Assembly (NCBI GenBank): GCA_948099385.1 | Contig: CANUEZ040000165.1 | Coordinates: 7,080,501 to 7,144,500 of the forward strand | From: Fasciola hepatica | Lineage: Eukaryota > Platyhelminthes > Trematoda > Plagiorchiida > Fasciolidae | Length of the DNA: 64,000 nucleotides | Direction of reading: 5' to 3' | Shown: positions 19,546 to 32,552 of the stretch, piece after piece | Numbering within the stretch: the stretch's first letter is position 1 | Layout: each line of letters starts with the position of its first letter | The notes under the pieces: model-generated | What the model saw: the letters and a program-made list of their open reading frames with translations, nothing else | What the model was told of the DNA's origin: nothing | Databases searched by the model: none | Translations under genes and position numbers: made by a program

Positions 19546-21711
19546 TAAGCACAGTCGTAGTTTGTCCCTTTCGTTTCTCACGTGTCAGATGGACTTCCTC
19601 AATCCAGTCACGTCCAAAGCATACAGAAACAAGTCAATCATCGTCATCTTTCTTGACATGACTAAAGCATTCGGTCACGTGCCCCACACTTGCTTGTTGT
19701 CAAAAATTAAATCCTACGGAGTCGCCGACTCCCTTCTGTCCTGGCTATTATCTTGCTTTTCCGAAGGTTCGCAAACCATCGGCATCATAGAGACATCTTC
19801 TTGACCCAAACAAATTACTAGAGGGGTGGTACAGGGTCGCTTTCCAGGCCCTCTCTTATTTCTCATGTACATGAATGACGTCTTCCAAGTGGGGCGTCAT
19901 AGCATGACATCCCTCTTTGCTGGCGACATAAAACTGGTCTACACCTTTAAAGCGAATGCCATGCAGTCAGCTCTCCGTGACATTCCGTCTGACTTGCACA
20001 TTTTTGATGAATGGTGTGCTCAGTGGCTGACATAGTTTTCGGCAGCTAAAAACTCTCCCCTGTCCCACAAGTGCCAAGTTCCGCCTGGCTCTCTCCCAAT
20101 AAGTGGTCTGCCGATTCCCACTACCCACGTGATAAGGGACATGAGCCTGCATTATTCCTGTTCTTTTAACTTCCATGAACAAGCTTTGGCCCAAATTGGC
20201 AAAGCATAGAGGACGACCGCACTCATCCTAAGAACATACCGTACTCAGGAGAGCTTCTGGTATTCAAGACTCACGCTGGGTCACTGTTGGAGTACTGCCC
20301 ACTGGTCTTTAACTCGACGCGAAAAATTTACCGGGTCCGTATAGAGAAAGTGCAACGCGCCTTCACTAAAATTTTACTTGGCCCCTCCTCCAAACTTGCC
20401 CGCAGATTTAGGTGCGAAGTAATCCGGCTTGAACTCCTATGGTCACTTCGTATCAGGCTCAACTTTTCCTTCCTCTCCGACCTTCTGCACCCAAAACTCC
20501 ACTCATCTGATAACCTACCTGGTTTTCCTGGGGAGACTCCTTACTTTCTCCGTCAAAGACAACTCACCAATACAACTCTCCAACCTAGGCGCCCAGTCAC
20601 GTGTGGATGTTTCGCAGTTATTTTCTATAGCCTATGGACTAAGCTTTCTGACTAGCTACCATCGTGTCGCGGCCAATACAATTTAAAAGAGCACTAAGCA
20701 TGACCCTTGACACTTCTGTAATTAGCATGACTTGCAATAGCATAAACGTAAAGGAATCATAAGAAGACTGTTTCGATTATTAGACTACAACGCGTCACAA
20801 TACTTCGCATCCGACCCCCGTCTCAAGACCCGTCTGATACTCACGCCTATATATATATGCTTTCCTCCGTATGCCTAAAATCCAATACTGCTTTATACTA
20901 TTTGACAGAGCTTTGTCTTTTCACAGTTACGTAATTGCCAATCCCAATAATCTCTGTGTATTTCGTAGTGTCAGCTTCGGCGTCCTTTTCGTATTGCTCT
21001 GCCAATCTAAATCCGTCGATCTTTTCTGATATCTTGCACATAAAATTTGTATCCTTGCAAGTGCTTTATGCCCACGTGCGCTTCCAAACGATGCTAGTAA
21101 ACAGTGAACCGAATATTATTTTGAAGAACTGATAATCTCTAGGATGTACCTTATTAGGAATCGTCCTTGTCTCTACCTTTATATGAACCTGGCAGCGCAT
21201 GTCGCCCATATAATTTCACTCCTATGACTGAGGGCAGTATCTATGGGATCCTCCCTGAATATACAATATATTACCGGTCGCACGAACGGTAAACTTGAAA
21301 ACGTCTCAGTGCTATATTTGATTTAGTCTTCACCTCTATCTCCAACCCTAAAGTGTAGCACCTGACAGACTCATAATCCTCTATCTAATCATCACCCCGA
21401 ATCAAATCAGGTACACACTGCCTGACCTTCTTTCCTGTCACAAAGCTGGAGTTTTAGCCTCAACCGAACACTGATCACGCCTCCTTCAAATACCACAACG
21501 TCCTCTTGGGATGGACTGTTATCTAAGTTTCATTACCCAGTCACCCAAACCCCAACTATCTTGGGTGGTCTCTGTGTATCACTACAGGTTATGCTGACAA
21601 CAGATGGCTCAAATATAAACTGAAAGTCGTCGGACCACGGCCCTGCCTGGAGCAGGTGGTCAACTATGCCTTCTCCGGGTGCCGAAGTCGTTCGGTGTGC
21701 TCATTATCTAC
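19546..21711 (+). mobile_element. 5'-truncated CR1-like LINE (LINE-1) with its 3' UTR
   Basis: RT and C-terminal remains (19562-20655) are followed by about 1 kb of 3' UTR that matches 27690-28640 of LINE-2, for example the TTAGTCTTC...CTGTC-x-CCAACC...GTAGCACCTG block at 21325-21370 versus 28378-28420. The 3' end is cut off at 21711 by a minus-strand LINE tail. Confidence 0.75.
19562..20655 (+). pseudogene. RT and C-terminal domain of LINE-1
   Basis: 19562-19804 contains the RT palm block VIFLDMTKAFGHVPH (normally KAFDRVPH, so the first catalytic Asp is Gly). 19826-20035 holds the QG-x-x-x-GPLLFLMYMNDVF block and LFAGDIKLVY, where the FADD box has lost one Asp. 20287-20655 is the C-terminal LEYCPLVF...RIEKVQRAFTKILLG domain. 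Stops and shifts separate the three pieces. With both catalytic aspartate positions damaged, it cannot be active. Confidence 0.85.
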
Positions 21712-21810
21712 GATAATAACAACAATAGCAATACTGATGGTCTATTTCGGAGAGGCCCGAAATATGCAGATACATGATCAAAAAGTCACACACGGACACT
21801 TGAACAGGTG
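21712..21810 (-). mobile_element. minus-strand 3' tail of a LINE-3-type element
   Basis: Read on the minus strand, it gives TGATCATG...ATTTCGGGCCTCTCCGAAATAGACCATC followed by an imperfect ATT-like tail. That matches the ends at 48560-48647 and 40010-40088. It is a very short 5'-truncated insertion into the 3' UTR of LINE-1. Confidence 0.6.
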
Positions 21811-22945
21811 ATTCGTAACTATTTAGGGGGGTGTTTGGCTAGTATACAATGGATGAAATCGGTATAGGTAAATAAAAGACATAATTAAGATAAATATAGA
21901 AAAAATGTGTGCACACCAGGGAACAGCGGAAGGAGCTTTAGATAGGCCCACTGATGAATTCAAATCAATGCCCGGCGAATCCGAAAGTCAGGGCCAGGTG
22001 GTGGGGTCCGACTGTTCTAGGTGAAGATAGCTGTAAGTTAGGAGATGAACATGGGAAATATAAAAATACTGTCGAAATAGCCGTTTTAAAAAAGGTGAAG
22101 TATAAATTTATATGAAGGGCAGAGGAATGGACATAAACGATGCATTGCCACGCAGCGATAAACGATCGGTATCGGGTTGTGGAGCACTGTGAAACACGGA
22201 GCGAGCGGACCAAGCTTTAAAAAGTGGGCCAGATATATGGCGGCTGTAGAGCACAGGTATACTCAGAATAGACGCATAACAAGAGAAGCGGCTGAATGTC
22301 GCAAAAGGGATGGCCATCGAAAGCTGGAGGACGTAGAGCAAAAATGTTCCCCGTGTGAACAACTACGTATGGAGTATCAGTGGGAAAACATGAAATAGCG
22401 GTTTATTTGTGGCAAGTACAGAGCGGCGGATCTGCAGGGAGAAAAATCAGCCTCAAGGGCAATGGGATAGCGTCAGCTGTGTTGAACTATTCGTGAAGGA
22501 TGAGAGGACTGATTAAGGGGGAAAGCCTGAGTAATTCGCCTAACTTGTTCGAAGCAAGTGCACCTCCAGGTGACCTTTGAATATGAGAGAAGCAGTATAA
22601 AGTGAACGCGTATTCTGAAGCAGCACAATGACGACGGCAATGGCAAGAAAACTCGGAGAAAATATAAGTACTTATTGGTCATAGCAGCGGGGAATAACAG
22701 CATTTAAAAGGAACTGGGAAATAAATCCGGCTGGAGTGCATGGACACAGCAGTTGTAACGGCAAACAGGGTGGGGACAATATTGGCGTGCGATTTTGTTG
22801 CTGCGCTACACCGGGTCTCTATTCTCCCTGGTTATGTTTGGTTTTTATGTTTATGAAGCTTATAACCGTCTGTCATTTAGCTAGAAAAGCGTAAGAAAAA
22901 TACCCAAAATTTTCTACGTAGCTTTACACTCTCAAAAAGTTCAAC
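21811..22945. other. unassigned 1.1-kb stretch
   Basis: Purine-rich on the plus strand, with short frames on both strands (for example 22177-22398 plus, 22473-22703 minus), none with a recognisable domain. It may be eroded transposon sequence, but I cannot support that. Confidence 0.4.
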
Positions 22946-22996
22946 TTGCTGACCCATAATCTTTCCCCCTTCTTCACATTATCTCCCGAACTACTT

Positions 22997-24758
22997 ATGG
23001 AAGCTCCAAAGGGCCTCCGTAAACGTGCCAAGGTCCCGGGTGCAAATCAGGCAATACGTACCGTTAGGCTCAGAAAAACCAGAAACACTCAACCTCAGCC
23101 TGCACTCAGTCCATGCTCAGTACCTCTCGTTGATGTTTATGACGTAGTTAACAAGAAGATTAACGAAAAAGATCAAAGAGTAGCGGACCTGCATAACCAA
23201 ATCCGGTCCATCGATGATATTCTATTAAAGATATCCCCTTTATCTAGCATAATGGAACCCACGCCTATTGCTAATCGCCAGAGCCTAGTCATGGCGGGCA
23301 GCTTCTTAGACTCAGTTGCGACCGAAGTTCATAAGCGTATAGCCAACTCCAAAAACGCGATAGTTTTCAACATCCCTGAACGACTACCCCTGCCGTCAAC
23401 CAAACTCGCCATCCTGAATGCCTGCAACATGGCACACCACAGGTGCTATTGCACTCGACTGCGCAAAAAATCACAACGCACCGACTGGCCTTTAAAGTTC
23501 CAATTCGCTGACGAAGTAACAGCTAGAGAATTCACAACTAGTTGGCAAATCATTGCCAATGCCACCCCATTCAAAAGAATCAGAATACTACCGGATAAAA
23601 CGCCCTCCAAAGAGAGGTTTTTCGATCACTAAAAAGTGCTTTAGCTTTACCAGCGCAACCTGTGGCTGAAATATCAGTCGCCGCGTCTTCTCGCTGCTTG
23701 TCGAGCCACCCCGTAACACAAAAGCCCTCAGTTGTCTGCACCACTCTGGTTGACCTAGACCTGACCCCATCTCCAGCACATCCCCCTAGTAAACGGCCCT
23801 GCCTTCTACCATCAACTTCCGCTTCTTCAAACGGCAACGATATCCATGCCAAACCCACTATTAGCCCAGGGCCACCAAAGTCCCGTGCATCCAAGCCTGC
23901 CGCTGCTAATGCCAGCCTACTGCCCACCGTCTCACCACCAAAAAAGACTCCGGGGAAGTCTGTTGCCAACAGCCCGTCATGCTCTAACTCATGTCTCACC
24001 GTCTTGCGAACACAGATCGTTCATAAAAGGCATGATCTACTATGTGGCCAATCGTCCCATCGGCAGACAGGACTCTGTGACCCCCCACAGCTTTTAGCTA
24101 CTCCGGCTACTCCCGTATTCCCCCCGTATGTCTTCTCAGAATCCCACTTAGAACCCTCACCAAGCACTCCAAGTACACCCTAAATAATTCATACTTGTTG
24201 GCAAGCAGGACGCAACCCTGCATCACCCTAAAGCAGCCAACCCCACCTCGTTGTATTAGCGTGGTACCTCGGCTAATCGACAAGGTCCTCCCAACTCCAC
24301 TCTACAATACAGGCGAAAACGGCCACCGAGTAACGCATCATCATGCATCGGGATCAAACACACCATATTCTCCAAGTATCCCGAATCAGTTTTCCAATCA
24401 TCTGGCTGAGCGCCAGCACCTCCCTTCGAGCCTCCGTAACCAATTTCTCTCTCCTCTAATGATACAAATAAGTAACCCCCAGTCGAACTTTAACCAATTG
24501 CCTCAATTGTCTAGCTCCGCGCTCTTTCCTGAACACAGGATGGGCCAGCCCAACCAACTACAGTTATTTCGTCGGTCCTGGTCAAGCGGCAACTACCCGC
24601 TCCCTGCGTACCCCGTTGAACCCAGTCACCACTACTTTCTGCCATCTCACTTGCCGTTACCCATTACCTCAGCATCCAACCCCCCACCTGGCTACTTCAA
24701 CCACCCCGGAAATCCCACTTCCCCAAACGACCAATTTTTTCTTGACGGCAACCCATAA
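22997..24758 (+). pseudogene. LINE-2 ORF1 (RRM-like nucleic-acid-binding protein), broken
   Basis: The ATG at 22997 (MEAPKG...) is the likely start. An upstream in-frame codon at 22946 is a weaker choice. It has a basic N-terminus and a short coiled coil (residues ~70-95 of the frame). Next comes a domain reading N-A-I-V-F-N-I-P-E ... ILNACNMAHH-x-C-x-C-TRLRKKS ... FQFADEVTAREF ... FKRIRILPDKTP, the layout of the RRM-like domain in many LINE ORF1 proteins. The first frame ends at 23632. A proline/serine-rich continuation occurs in two other frames (23662-24183, 24195-24758), so there are at least two shifts compared with the open LINE-3 ORF1 at 41816. Confidence 0.7.
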
Positions 24759-24905
24759 CCCAGTCTCACCCCTTCTTCACACTGCCGGCTCCCCACTTCT
24801 AACCCCTGTTTAGACTCCTTCGCTTCTATACATGACAGCCCTTTTGTTTTGAGTCCACTTAATGATATTTACCACCTCAGTATTGTTAGCCATTAACACC
24901 CGCCG

Positions 24906-27686
24906 ATGGTAGTTCCCACTCCACACCATGACGGTACAGTTGCACTTACCCTGTTTCTCATTAACGCTCGCTCATTACTGAATAAAACCCATACTCTCCA
25001 TAATATAGTACTTCCTTCCGACTTCGACATCATTGTCATAACCAAAACCTGGCTAAATGATTCTGTCCCATTGGACCAAATTTCTATTGCTGGTTATCAA
25101 ACCTTCATGAAAAATCGTCGTCGTCGTGGAGGAGACTGTCTAATCCACGTTAAAAACAGCTTGCCTACCATTCCTCTCTCTGGTCCAATACTGGACTCAA
25201 TTCAGGACTCAATATGGGTAACGGTTCTTCAGGCCAACTCTCCACTCCATATCGGCTGCGTTTATCGACCACCCAATTCAAACACCACGGACCTCGCCCA
25301 CGTAGTCAAAGCCTTTGGCCACTTTGCACTATTACCCTCATCGTCAAAAATCATTGCTAGCGATTTCAATGCACCTAATATCTGCTAGGACACCATGTCA
25401 TCACCCCAATACTTCACGAGCTTCGTTTCGACCATACGCGCAGGGCGCTGGGTCCAGCACGTAATGACACCAACAAGAGGTAACAGCATACTAGACCTGA
25501 TATTTACCATTGGCCTATCGGACGTGATGACTACCGCCCTCAACCCCTTCCCAGACAGTGACCATAGAATGGTATCTTGCAGATTCACAGCCGGACCCAT
25601 AGACCCCATATGTAGTTCATCTCAACAGCCCCTGCACACGATCAACTGGATGAACCTCAATCCTATGCTTCGATCCCTCAACTGGGATGACTACTTCCTA
25701 CAGCACAACACTCAGCTCGCCAGTGACGTACTCTACCATAAGCTAAATAGCTGCTTGTCAGCAATCACCACCATCGGGACCAACCGTTCTCAAGCCCGCG
25801 GCTCCTACCAAACAAGGCTACAAAACAAACATGCAAAAATGCAGAATATCTACAATAAAACCAAAGACTTCTCCATACTGTTGCAACTTCACTCCCTCTC
25901 TGTCACCATCAGTCTTCGGACTAATGAACTGCTGAGAAAGCAGGAGCTTTCGGCCTTGAATTCCTCCGACAGATCGTGCCAACTGTCCCGACTGCTGAAG
26001 AGCAGAAATCAGAGAGAGCCTACAGGGATACTATATCTAATTTTGGGAAACAGCACGCAGATTGAATCTGCAGCTGAAATCGCTGAGGCGCTCAATACCT
26101 TCTTTTCAGAATCAATGACCACTGACGCCACTGTAAATCCGCCACCCGTACCCCTCATAACCGAGCAAGTTCCCTCTGACATTGAATTCAGTTTGAACGA
26201 TGTGACCCACCTGCTGCTGCGTGTTAGACCCTCCTCCCGCCCTGGCTATGACGGCATCCCCCCCAGCACTCCTTCATCTTGGGGGAATTGACGTCTCTGC
26301 TATCTTTATGAATCTCTACAACTTATCCCTTAAAAATGGCATTTTTCCATCCCAATGGAAAACTCCAACCATTATTCCTATCCACAAAATGGTCCAGTGC
26401 ATGACCCTTCAAACTATCGTCCTATCAACCATACCCCTTTAGCTGCCAGAATAATGGAGCGTTTGATTAAACAGCGGATGTCCGATTTTCTCATTTCCCA
26501 TAACCTCACTCACAGCGGCCAACATGGCTTCCTAAAGTCACTTTCTTGTACCACATGCCAGTTTGATTTCTTCAACCTACTGACCACGGCAGCTGACGAC
26601 GGAAAATCTATGATTATCATCTACCTCGATATGACCAAGGCATTTGACCGAGTTCCTCACTCCCGATTGTTAACAAAACTCCGAGCCTATGGTATCCATG
26701 ACCCGCTTTTATCATGGATCACTTCTTACCTGTCGGATCGAACCCAGGTTGTATATGCTAATGGTCATCTATCGCAACCGGCGCCTGTCACTAGTAGAGT
26801 CATACAAGGAAGTGTACTTGGTCCGCTATTTTTCTTACTCTATATTAACGACATTTTTTCGATTGTGCAACATGGCACACCTTTCCTGTTCGCCGACGAC
26901 ATCAAAATCGTGTATGATTTCCGCCATCAAGATTTGAGCACAGCACTGTCTGAAATAGGTAGTGATCTTGAGAAACTTGATCAATGGTGCACTTCATGGC
27001 AGATGTGCTTCTAGACATCTAAAAGCTTCTACACAACTTACAGATATCAAGTCCCCTTCGGAACTCTGTCACTGAACCAAGTACCCATCGCCCCAAGCTC
27101 ATCAGTGAAGGATCTTGGGCTTCGATACACTAACAATCTACAATTCTCGGAGCATGTCTCACTTCAGACGGCCAGGGCCAGACAGATAATAGGCCTAGTT
27201 CTCAGATCATTTAAAATGAATTATAGTATCCTCCTTACATACCAATCCCATGCTAGACCCCACCTCAAATATTGCCCTATAATCTTCTCTGGAATGTCTA
27301 AATCTGACAGAATACGCCTGGAGAAAGTCCAGCGCGCCTTCACCAAGAAGCTAATGGGATATTCCTCTTCACTGAGCTATAAAGAGCGATGCATTCTATT
27401 TAAACTTGACCCCGTATGGCAAAAACATGTCAGGCTTAACTTGTGTTTTCTATACAGACTTATTCATTGCTCTGCTTTCACTTCTACCAACTCTATACAG
27501 TTTTCCCTACCCTCATCTTACCCTCTGTGCCACAGAGACTTCAGTCTGACCATCCCACATTCCAGGCTGGCAATAAGATCCGACGTCTTTCTCATTAAAT
27601 ATTCAAAGCTTCGGAATAAGCTTCCCCTTACTATTCTACTACTAGGATCATGGCACCATATCCCAAACCTACCATTTTCTGCCTAA
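24906..27686 (+). pseudogene. LINE-2 ORF2 (endonuclease-reverse transcriptase), broken
   Basis: The endonuclease (24906-25600) has the INARSLLNK and ITKTWL motifs. The second normally reads ITETWL, so the metal-binding Glu is Lys. GDFN has become SDFN, while SDHRMV is intact. One stop near 25388 splits it. RT follows in 26355-27014 with IYLDMTKAFDRVPH, RVIQGSVLGPLFFLLYIND and FLFADDIKIVY, all catalytic Asp residues present. The C-terminal domain is at 27105-27686. Shifts at about 26285 and 27015 break the frame. Inactive, but less decayed than LINE-1. Confidence 0.85.
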
Positions 27687-30347
27687 CGACAGACGCTAGG
27701 CTTACCATTTATTATCACTTTTTACGTATAACCCACATTGCAGAAGGATAGTTTTGTCGTTTACAGCTATAACTAGCTAGATGCCTGCCGGTTCTCGCTA
27801 CTCACCCACGTTCACCTACCATCACCTAACCCTTATACATCCCTGCCTCACCTAATTCACCAGTCGGTTTCCACAACCAAGTCTAAACAACTACTGCCTC
27901 CCTCGCCATATAGTACTAGGGCAGCCATGTAAAACAACTCTCCTCTAGCTGAAGGTTTTAACCAATGATGTTTTCCCCCAGCACCAACTTGTCCAGTGGT
28001 GCTGGATCCTAAGACATTAAGTCCCACCACCCACTGCTTCACTCCTTGATCCTCTCTTATTTATCCTGGCTTCCGCTCTTCTCAGCTTCCTTGCCCGGGG
28101 ATCGATTTGATCTATATATACTATTATAAATCCTTACATGACTTTTGATAGAGCTTATGAGGAAAGCGTGATACTAACCAGAACCCTTGATAATCTAGGA
28201 TGTGCCACATCATATACCGTGGTTGCCATCACCTAAGCGTAAACCTACCAGGTTACAATGCCTAAACGTAGTAACTCTCATGCCTAAGGCCAGTGCATCA
28301 GAAGTCGTATTTGATTATATGAAATACCACTGGAAGCATGAAAGGTAGTCTTTAAACGTTCCCAGTGCTGTCTTTGCTTAGTCTTCGCCTTTGTCTCTAA
28401 CCAAAGACGTAGCACCTGTCGGACTCCTCAACCTCCATCTAGTGGTCACCATTAATCACGCACAGCTCAACTTCCGTCCCTGTCACAGAACTCTAGCATC
28501 TTCCATGACTGGCCTATACAACGTTTGATACTTAGCCAGCAAAACTACAAACCATCTGTGGATCATCCCGACTAATCACGTTGTTGGTGCTGCAGGTCGT
28601 ACCCCATCCTTGTGCAGACTGGCTTTTTGTTGAACATAAACCCCATTGAATAATCGCAGGCTGTGGTTGACTCTACCTCCCCTTGCATTTTTTGTCCCAT
28701 GTAAACGGCATGAGGGTTCTGACTTCACGGATAAGGCGAGTGTTAGCGTGGCACTTCTGCAAACATTCCTGGCCGTGATGGTCTCCCTGCACAGAGTCGA
28801 CCACTAATTAGACTTGACCACCAATTAGACTTGACCACCAAAAAGTAGAGATTGGCATAGAAGAGTTTAAAAAAATATCCCACTGCTTTGTCTTCCATGC
28901 ACACCAGCCTTGTCACTTGTGATTCATGTCTCCGGGTTGCAGTGTTGCTACGGATCGACTGGTGTGGTTGACCTATTCCCAACCCGGCTTGTTACATGCG
29001 GTCCATGTTTCGGTCGGGGCGTGGGAGCTATGGTCCCCCACCAAAAGCAGCTCCGCCTTTTCTGACAGCCGGTTACCTGACTTTGATAAAACCCTTAAAA
29101 AAACGCCTAAGAAAAGTGTGGATCATTCTTGGAGCGCCACGTGCTGGAAGCCAGTGGTTGTGTATCGTGCTACCTCCCTACCTGAAGCAGGCCCTTATGC
29201 CGCCTACCATGAGCACTGAATGTAGACCTTGAGCGTTTGCTTCCCTGACGAAAATTTGGACCCATCTCATTCCCATTTCTCATGGCTCTCCAAAACCAGT
29301 CCTCACATCGGTGTTTTCCTGCGATAACCATGCAATCATGTCTACTTCAGATTTTCTTGCTCACACTCGAGCATAATCTCAGTACAGTGGCACTATCGAG
29401 TAAGAGCATAGATGAACTCACGTTAACGTTCCAAGGCACGTGACCGATTGCCTCTAATGTATCACCTCTGTCACCCCAATAGTTTCTTCTACTTTAAGGC
29501 CGATTGACCGACACATACTTTGTCCTGCCAGACAAAACCTACCCATACAATGTCGCCCGTTACCGGAAATGACGCTAAATAACACTGAAGGAAAATGCGT
29601 CAACATACACATATATATTTGTCAGTGAAACAGCATAATAACTTTGAAGTCCATGCGGAGATTTCCCACCTAATTATCCGCTACCACAGTCCACCTTCCC
29701 CCCGAACCGTAGCCGGTTGGAAATTGACTCTCCACTTCTCGAGGACCCTCCAGTTGAGCTTCCTCATTTCTGAATGGTACATGTTACTGATCCTGAATCC
29801 AAACTCACATTTTTATGGACTGCTGTTTCTCCCACATCCACTAGTGTCCACTTTTACGAAATTGGTCTCGGCACCGTTTCGAAACTCATTCCATTTATTG
29901 AACTCCGGTAAATCCGTCATTCGGGGTCTGCATCGTCTTCATGGATCGCTATCCTCTCCGCATCCACCGACTTTCCCGAGAACACTTCTTTACAATTTTT
30001 TTTTCTTTTCTTCCTTTTCTTCTTGTTCAAAATTTACTCCATCTGCAGAACCTCAGTAGGCCTCCGTTTCCCCAGCTTGCATCATTCTCGTTCATAGTGC
30101 GTCCTTGACACTGCGCTAACGGTTTTCAATATCTCCACCGCCCAGCCCGGATTCGAAACCGGTTTGAAACTGCCGCGCAAACCATTGTTAAATTAATCCA
30201 TTCAAACTGTTGCTGGCTACGTTTATCTATCGCTGATACTCTTGACATTCATACTTTAAATTTGTGAGTATTCCACCTTATTGAGTAACGTGTCACACCA
30301 TGATCATGCACTAGCGCGTGCGTCTCGACTATGGCCGAGAAATATAC
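27687..30347 (+). other. LINE-2 3' UTR
   Basis: About 2.66 kb without recognisable protein domains. The first kilobase matches the 3' UTR of LINE-1; the rest matches the 3'-UTR-only copies. Small frames (for example 29595-30059) are not conserved in reading frame between copies. Confidence 0.65.

Positions 30348-30384
<37 letters not shown>
30348..30384 (+). repeat. (ATT)n tail of LINE-2
   Basis: Twelve or so ATT units at the 3' terminus, directly abutting the next copy. Confidence 0.9.
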
Positions 30385-32552
30385 GTCTATGTGCAAACTG
30401 GTTTTTCGGTGAATATGAATCCCATCGAATAATCGCAGACAGTGTTTGACTCTACTTCCCCCTGCAATTACTGTCCCATGTAAACCGCCTTGGGTTTCTG
30501 ACTTCACGGACATGGCGGGTCTTAGCGCGGCACATCTGTAAACATTCCTGGATGTGATGGTCTCCCTGCAGAAAGATGACCACCAAAGAGATGACATGAA
30601 CATCAAAAGTGAGAGATCGGCATAAAAAAGGAGAAAATATATCCCACAGTTTTATCCCCCAGGTATGCCAGCCTTGCAACATGTGACCCAGTTCTCCGGG
30701 TTGGAGTGTTGCTACGGATCGACTGGTATGGTTGACCTATTCCAACGCGGCTTGTTACACGTGGTCCCTTTTTCGGCTGGGGCGTGGGAGCAGTGGCCAC
30801 CAACCAAAAGCAGATTCGCTTTCTCTGACAGCCAGGTATCTGGCTGTGATAAGACTATACAAAATAATAATACAGTTCAAAAAGTGTGGATCGCCCTTGG
30901 ATCGTCACGAGCTGGATGTCAATGAATACGTACCGTGCTACCCCCCTACTTGAAGTAGGTCCTAGTGCCACCTAGCATGAGCACTGAATGTAGACTGTTA
31001 GATTTTTTCTCCCTGACTAAAATTCGGCCAAATCCCGTTCCCACCTCCCACAGTTCTCCAAACCAGTCCTCAAATCTGTGTTGTTCTGCTTCGCAATATG
31101 ATAACGACGACAAAGATACGACGGCAATCTTGCACTCACCACTGCATAAGGTTTCCTTGCTTACACTCGACTATAATCTCAGTACCTTAATTCCATCGAG
31201 TAGGAGCAAAGACAGATTTACGTCTAAATCCCTCGGCACTTGACCGGTTTCCTGAAATCCATCAACACCGACCCTCTTATTTTTTCTCCTACTTTAAGGT
31301 TCCTCAGTACAGAATGACCGCTATACTAGAAGAGACAGTAACAAGTAAAGCACTACACTAGCAGTGTACCAGTCCCATTCACTCACATGCTGTTCTTCCA
31401 AACCTATCTTACCGCCTCGGTGCCAAGCTGCTTCCTGCGTGAGCAAACGACGCGGGGTGTTACCGTTTCTAATTCACCTCAACCGTTAAGGCCTTAGGTT
31501 TTTTTTAGCATCCGAGCACTGTCCCGCCAAAGTGCAAACCATAAATCATTTGAAATTCATACAAAGTTGCCTAACCGGCGTAAGCAACTTTGCTAGCCTG
31601 TAGCAGTATAACACAAGCCCCTGCGAGCCCACTTTGCCCAGAACGTGGAACAGGTGCCACTGACTGCTTTAAAAAACCTCATCTATGCCCCATTCACGTA
31701 AACCTAACCAGTTCAATAATATTATCATCATGTAATACCATAACCCGAGGCTGGAACCACCTCCAGACTGCAATCCCCATTTATTTCAGGTTCATCGTCT
31801 CCCACTATCTCGGTCACCAAACTGGATAACCAAGGATGTCACTTTGACTCGTACTGACAGAGATCCAAGTGGAACCTTTCATGGCAACTGGGACCGCAAT
31901 GAAGCCACCCGACGGAAAATACTCCCAACCACTTATCAGATCGTTTAGAGTTTTCCAACGCAAAACCTATCCCGCCGATATCACCGTTGCAGCCAGCCCA
32001 ATTAACGGTTCACGCGTCCTGCTAATATAATGGTCAATACAATTCATCAGTCTAATGCGCCATACCTCGCCCCACCCGGCTGATTGACCGACACATCCTC
32101 TACCCCGCCAGACGAACCATACCCGTAGGATTTTGTACACTACCGGTAATGAGGCTGAATAACACCGACGCCAAATAAGTCAATATATATATATGTGTAT
32201 GTCAGTGAAACAGCATAATAACGCCCAAGTCCATACGGAGATTTCCCACTTCAGTATCCATTGCAACAGTTCATTTTTCCCTCGAACTGTAGCCGGCTGG
32301 AATATGACTCTCAACCTCCGCAGGATCTTCCACTTGCGCTTTCCATTTCTGAATGGTACAGGTCACTGATCCTGAAATTAAACTCACCGTCTTATGGGCT
32401 GCTGTTCCTTCTACGTTTACCAGTGTTCCCAAGTGCACTTTCCTAAAATTGGTTTCATGTCTCCCTGTTTCAAAACTCATCCCATTTATTGAACCTTGTT
32501 TAGTCCGGCATTTAGGGTTTGCATCATCTTCATGGACTGCCATGGATTGCTA
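30385..32552 (+). mobile_element. second 3'-UTR-only LINE-2-type copy, cut by the BEL element
   Basis: It begins right after the tail of LINE-2 with the same words as 28607 onward (GTGCAAACTGG...AATCGCAG...TGTCCCATGTAAAC) and follows that copy to about 32552, where a BEL LTR starts in mid-element. The expected last ~300 bases and tail are missing. It retains the ~0.78-kb segment (about 31300-32080) absent from LINE-2. Confidence 0.75.

Larger units (their letters stand above)
22946..30384 (+). mobile_element. near full-length, inactivated CR1-like LINE (LINE-2) with long 3' UTR
   Basis: ORF1 (22997-24758), endonuclease/RT ORF2 (24906-27686) and a 3' UTR of about 2.7 kb ending in ACCATT(ATT)n at 30348-30384. 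The 3' UTR assignment rests on LINE-1, whose own 3' UTR (20690-21711) matches 27690 onward through at least 28690, and on the independent 3'-UTR-only copies at 15450-17250 and 30385-32552. ORF2 is broken by frameshifts near 25388, 26285 and 27015-27105. An internal segment of about 0.78 kb present in the other 3' UTR copies is missing here at about 29505. Confidence 0.75.

Noticed and set aside
31590..31829. 79-codon frame similar in sequence to the 87-codon frame at 15865-16128
   Set aside because: Both are inside copies of the same LINE 3' UTR; similarity is expected from DNA identity, the two start differently, and the segment is deleted in LINE-2.
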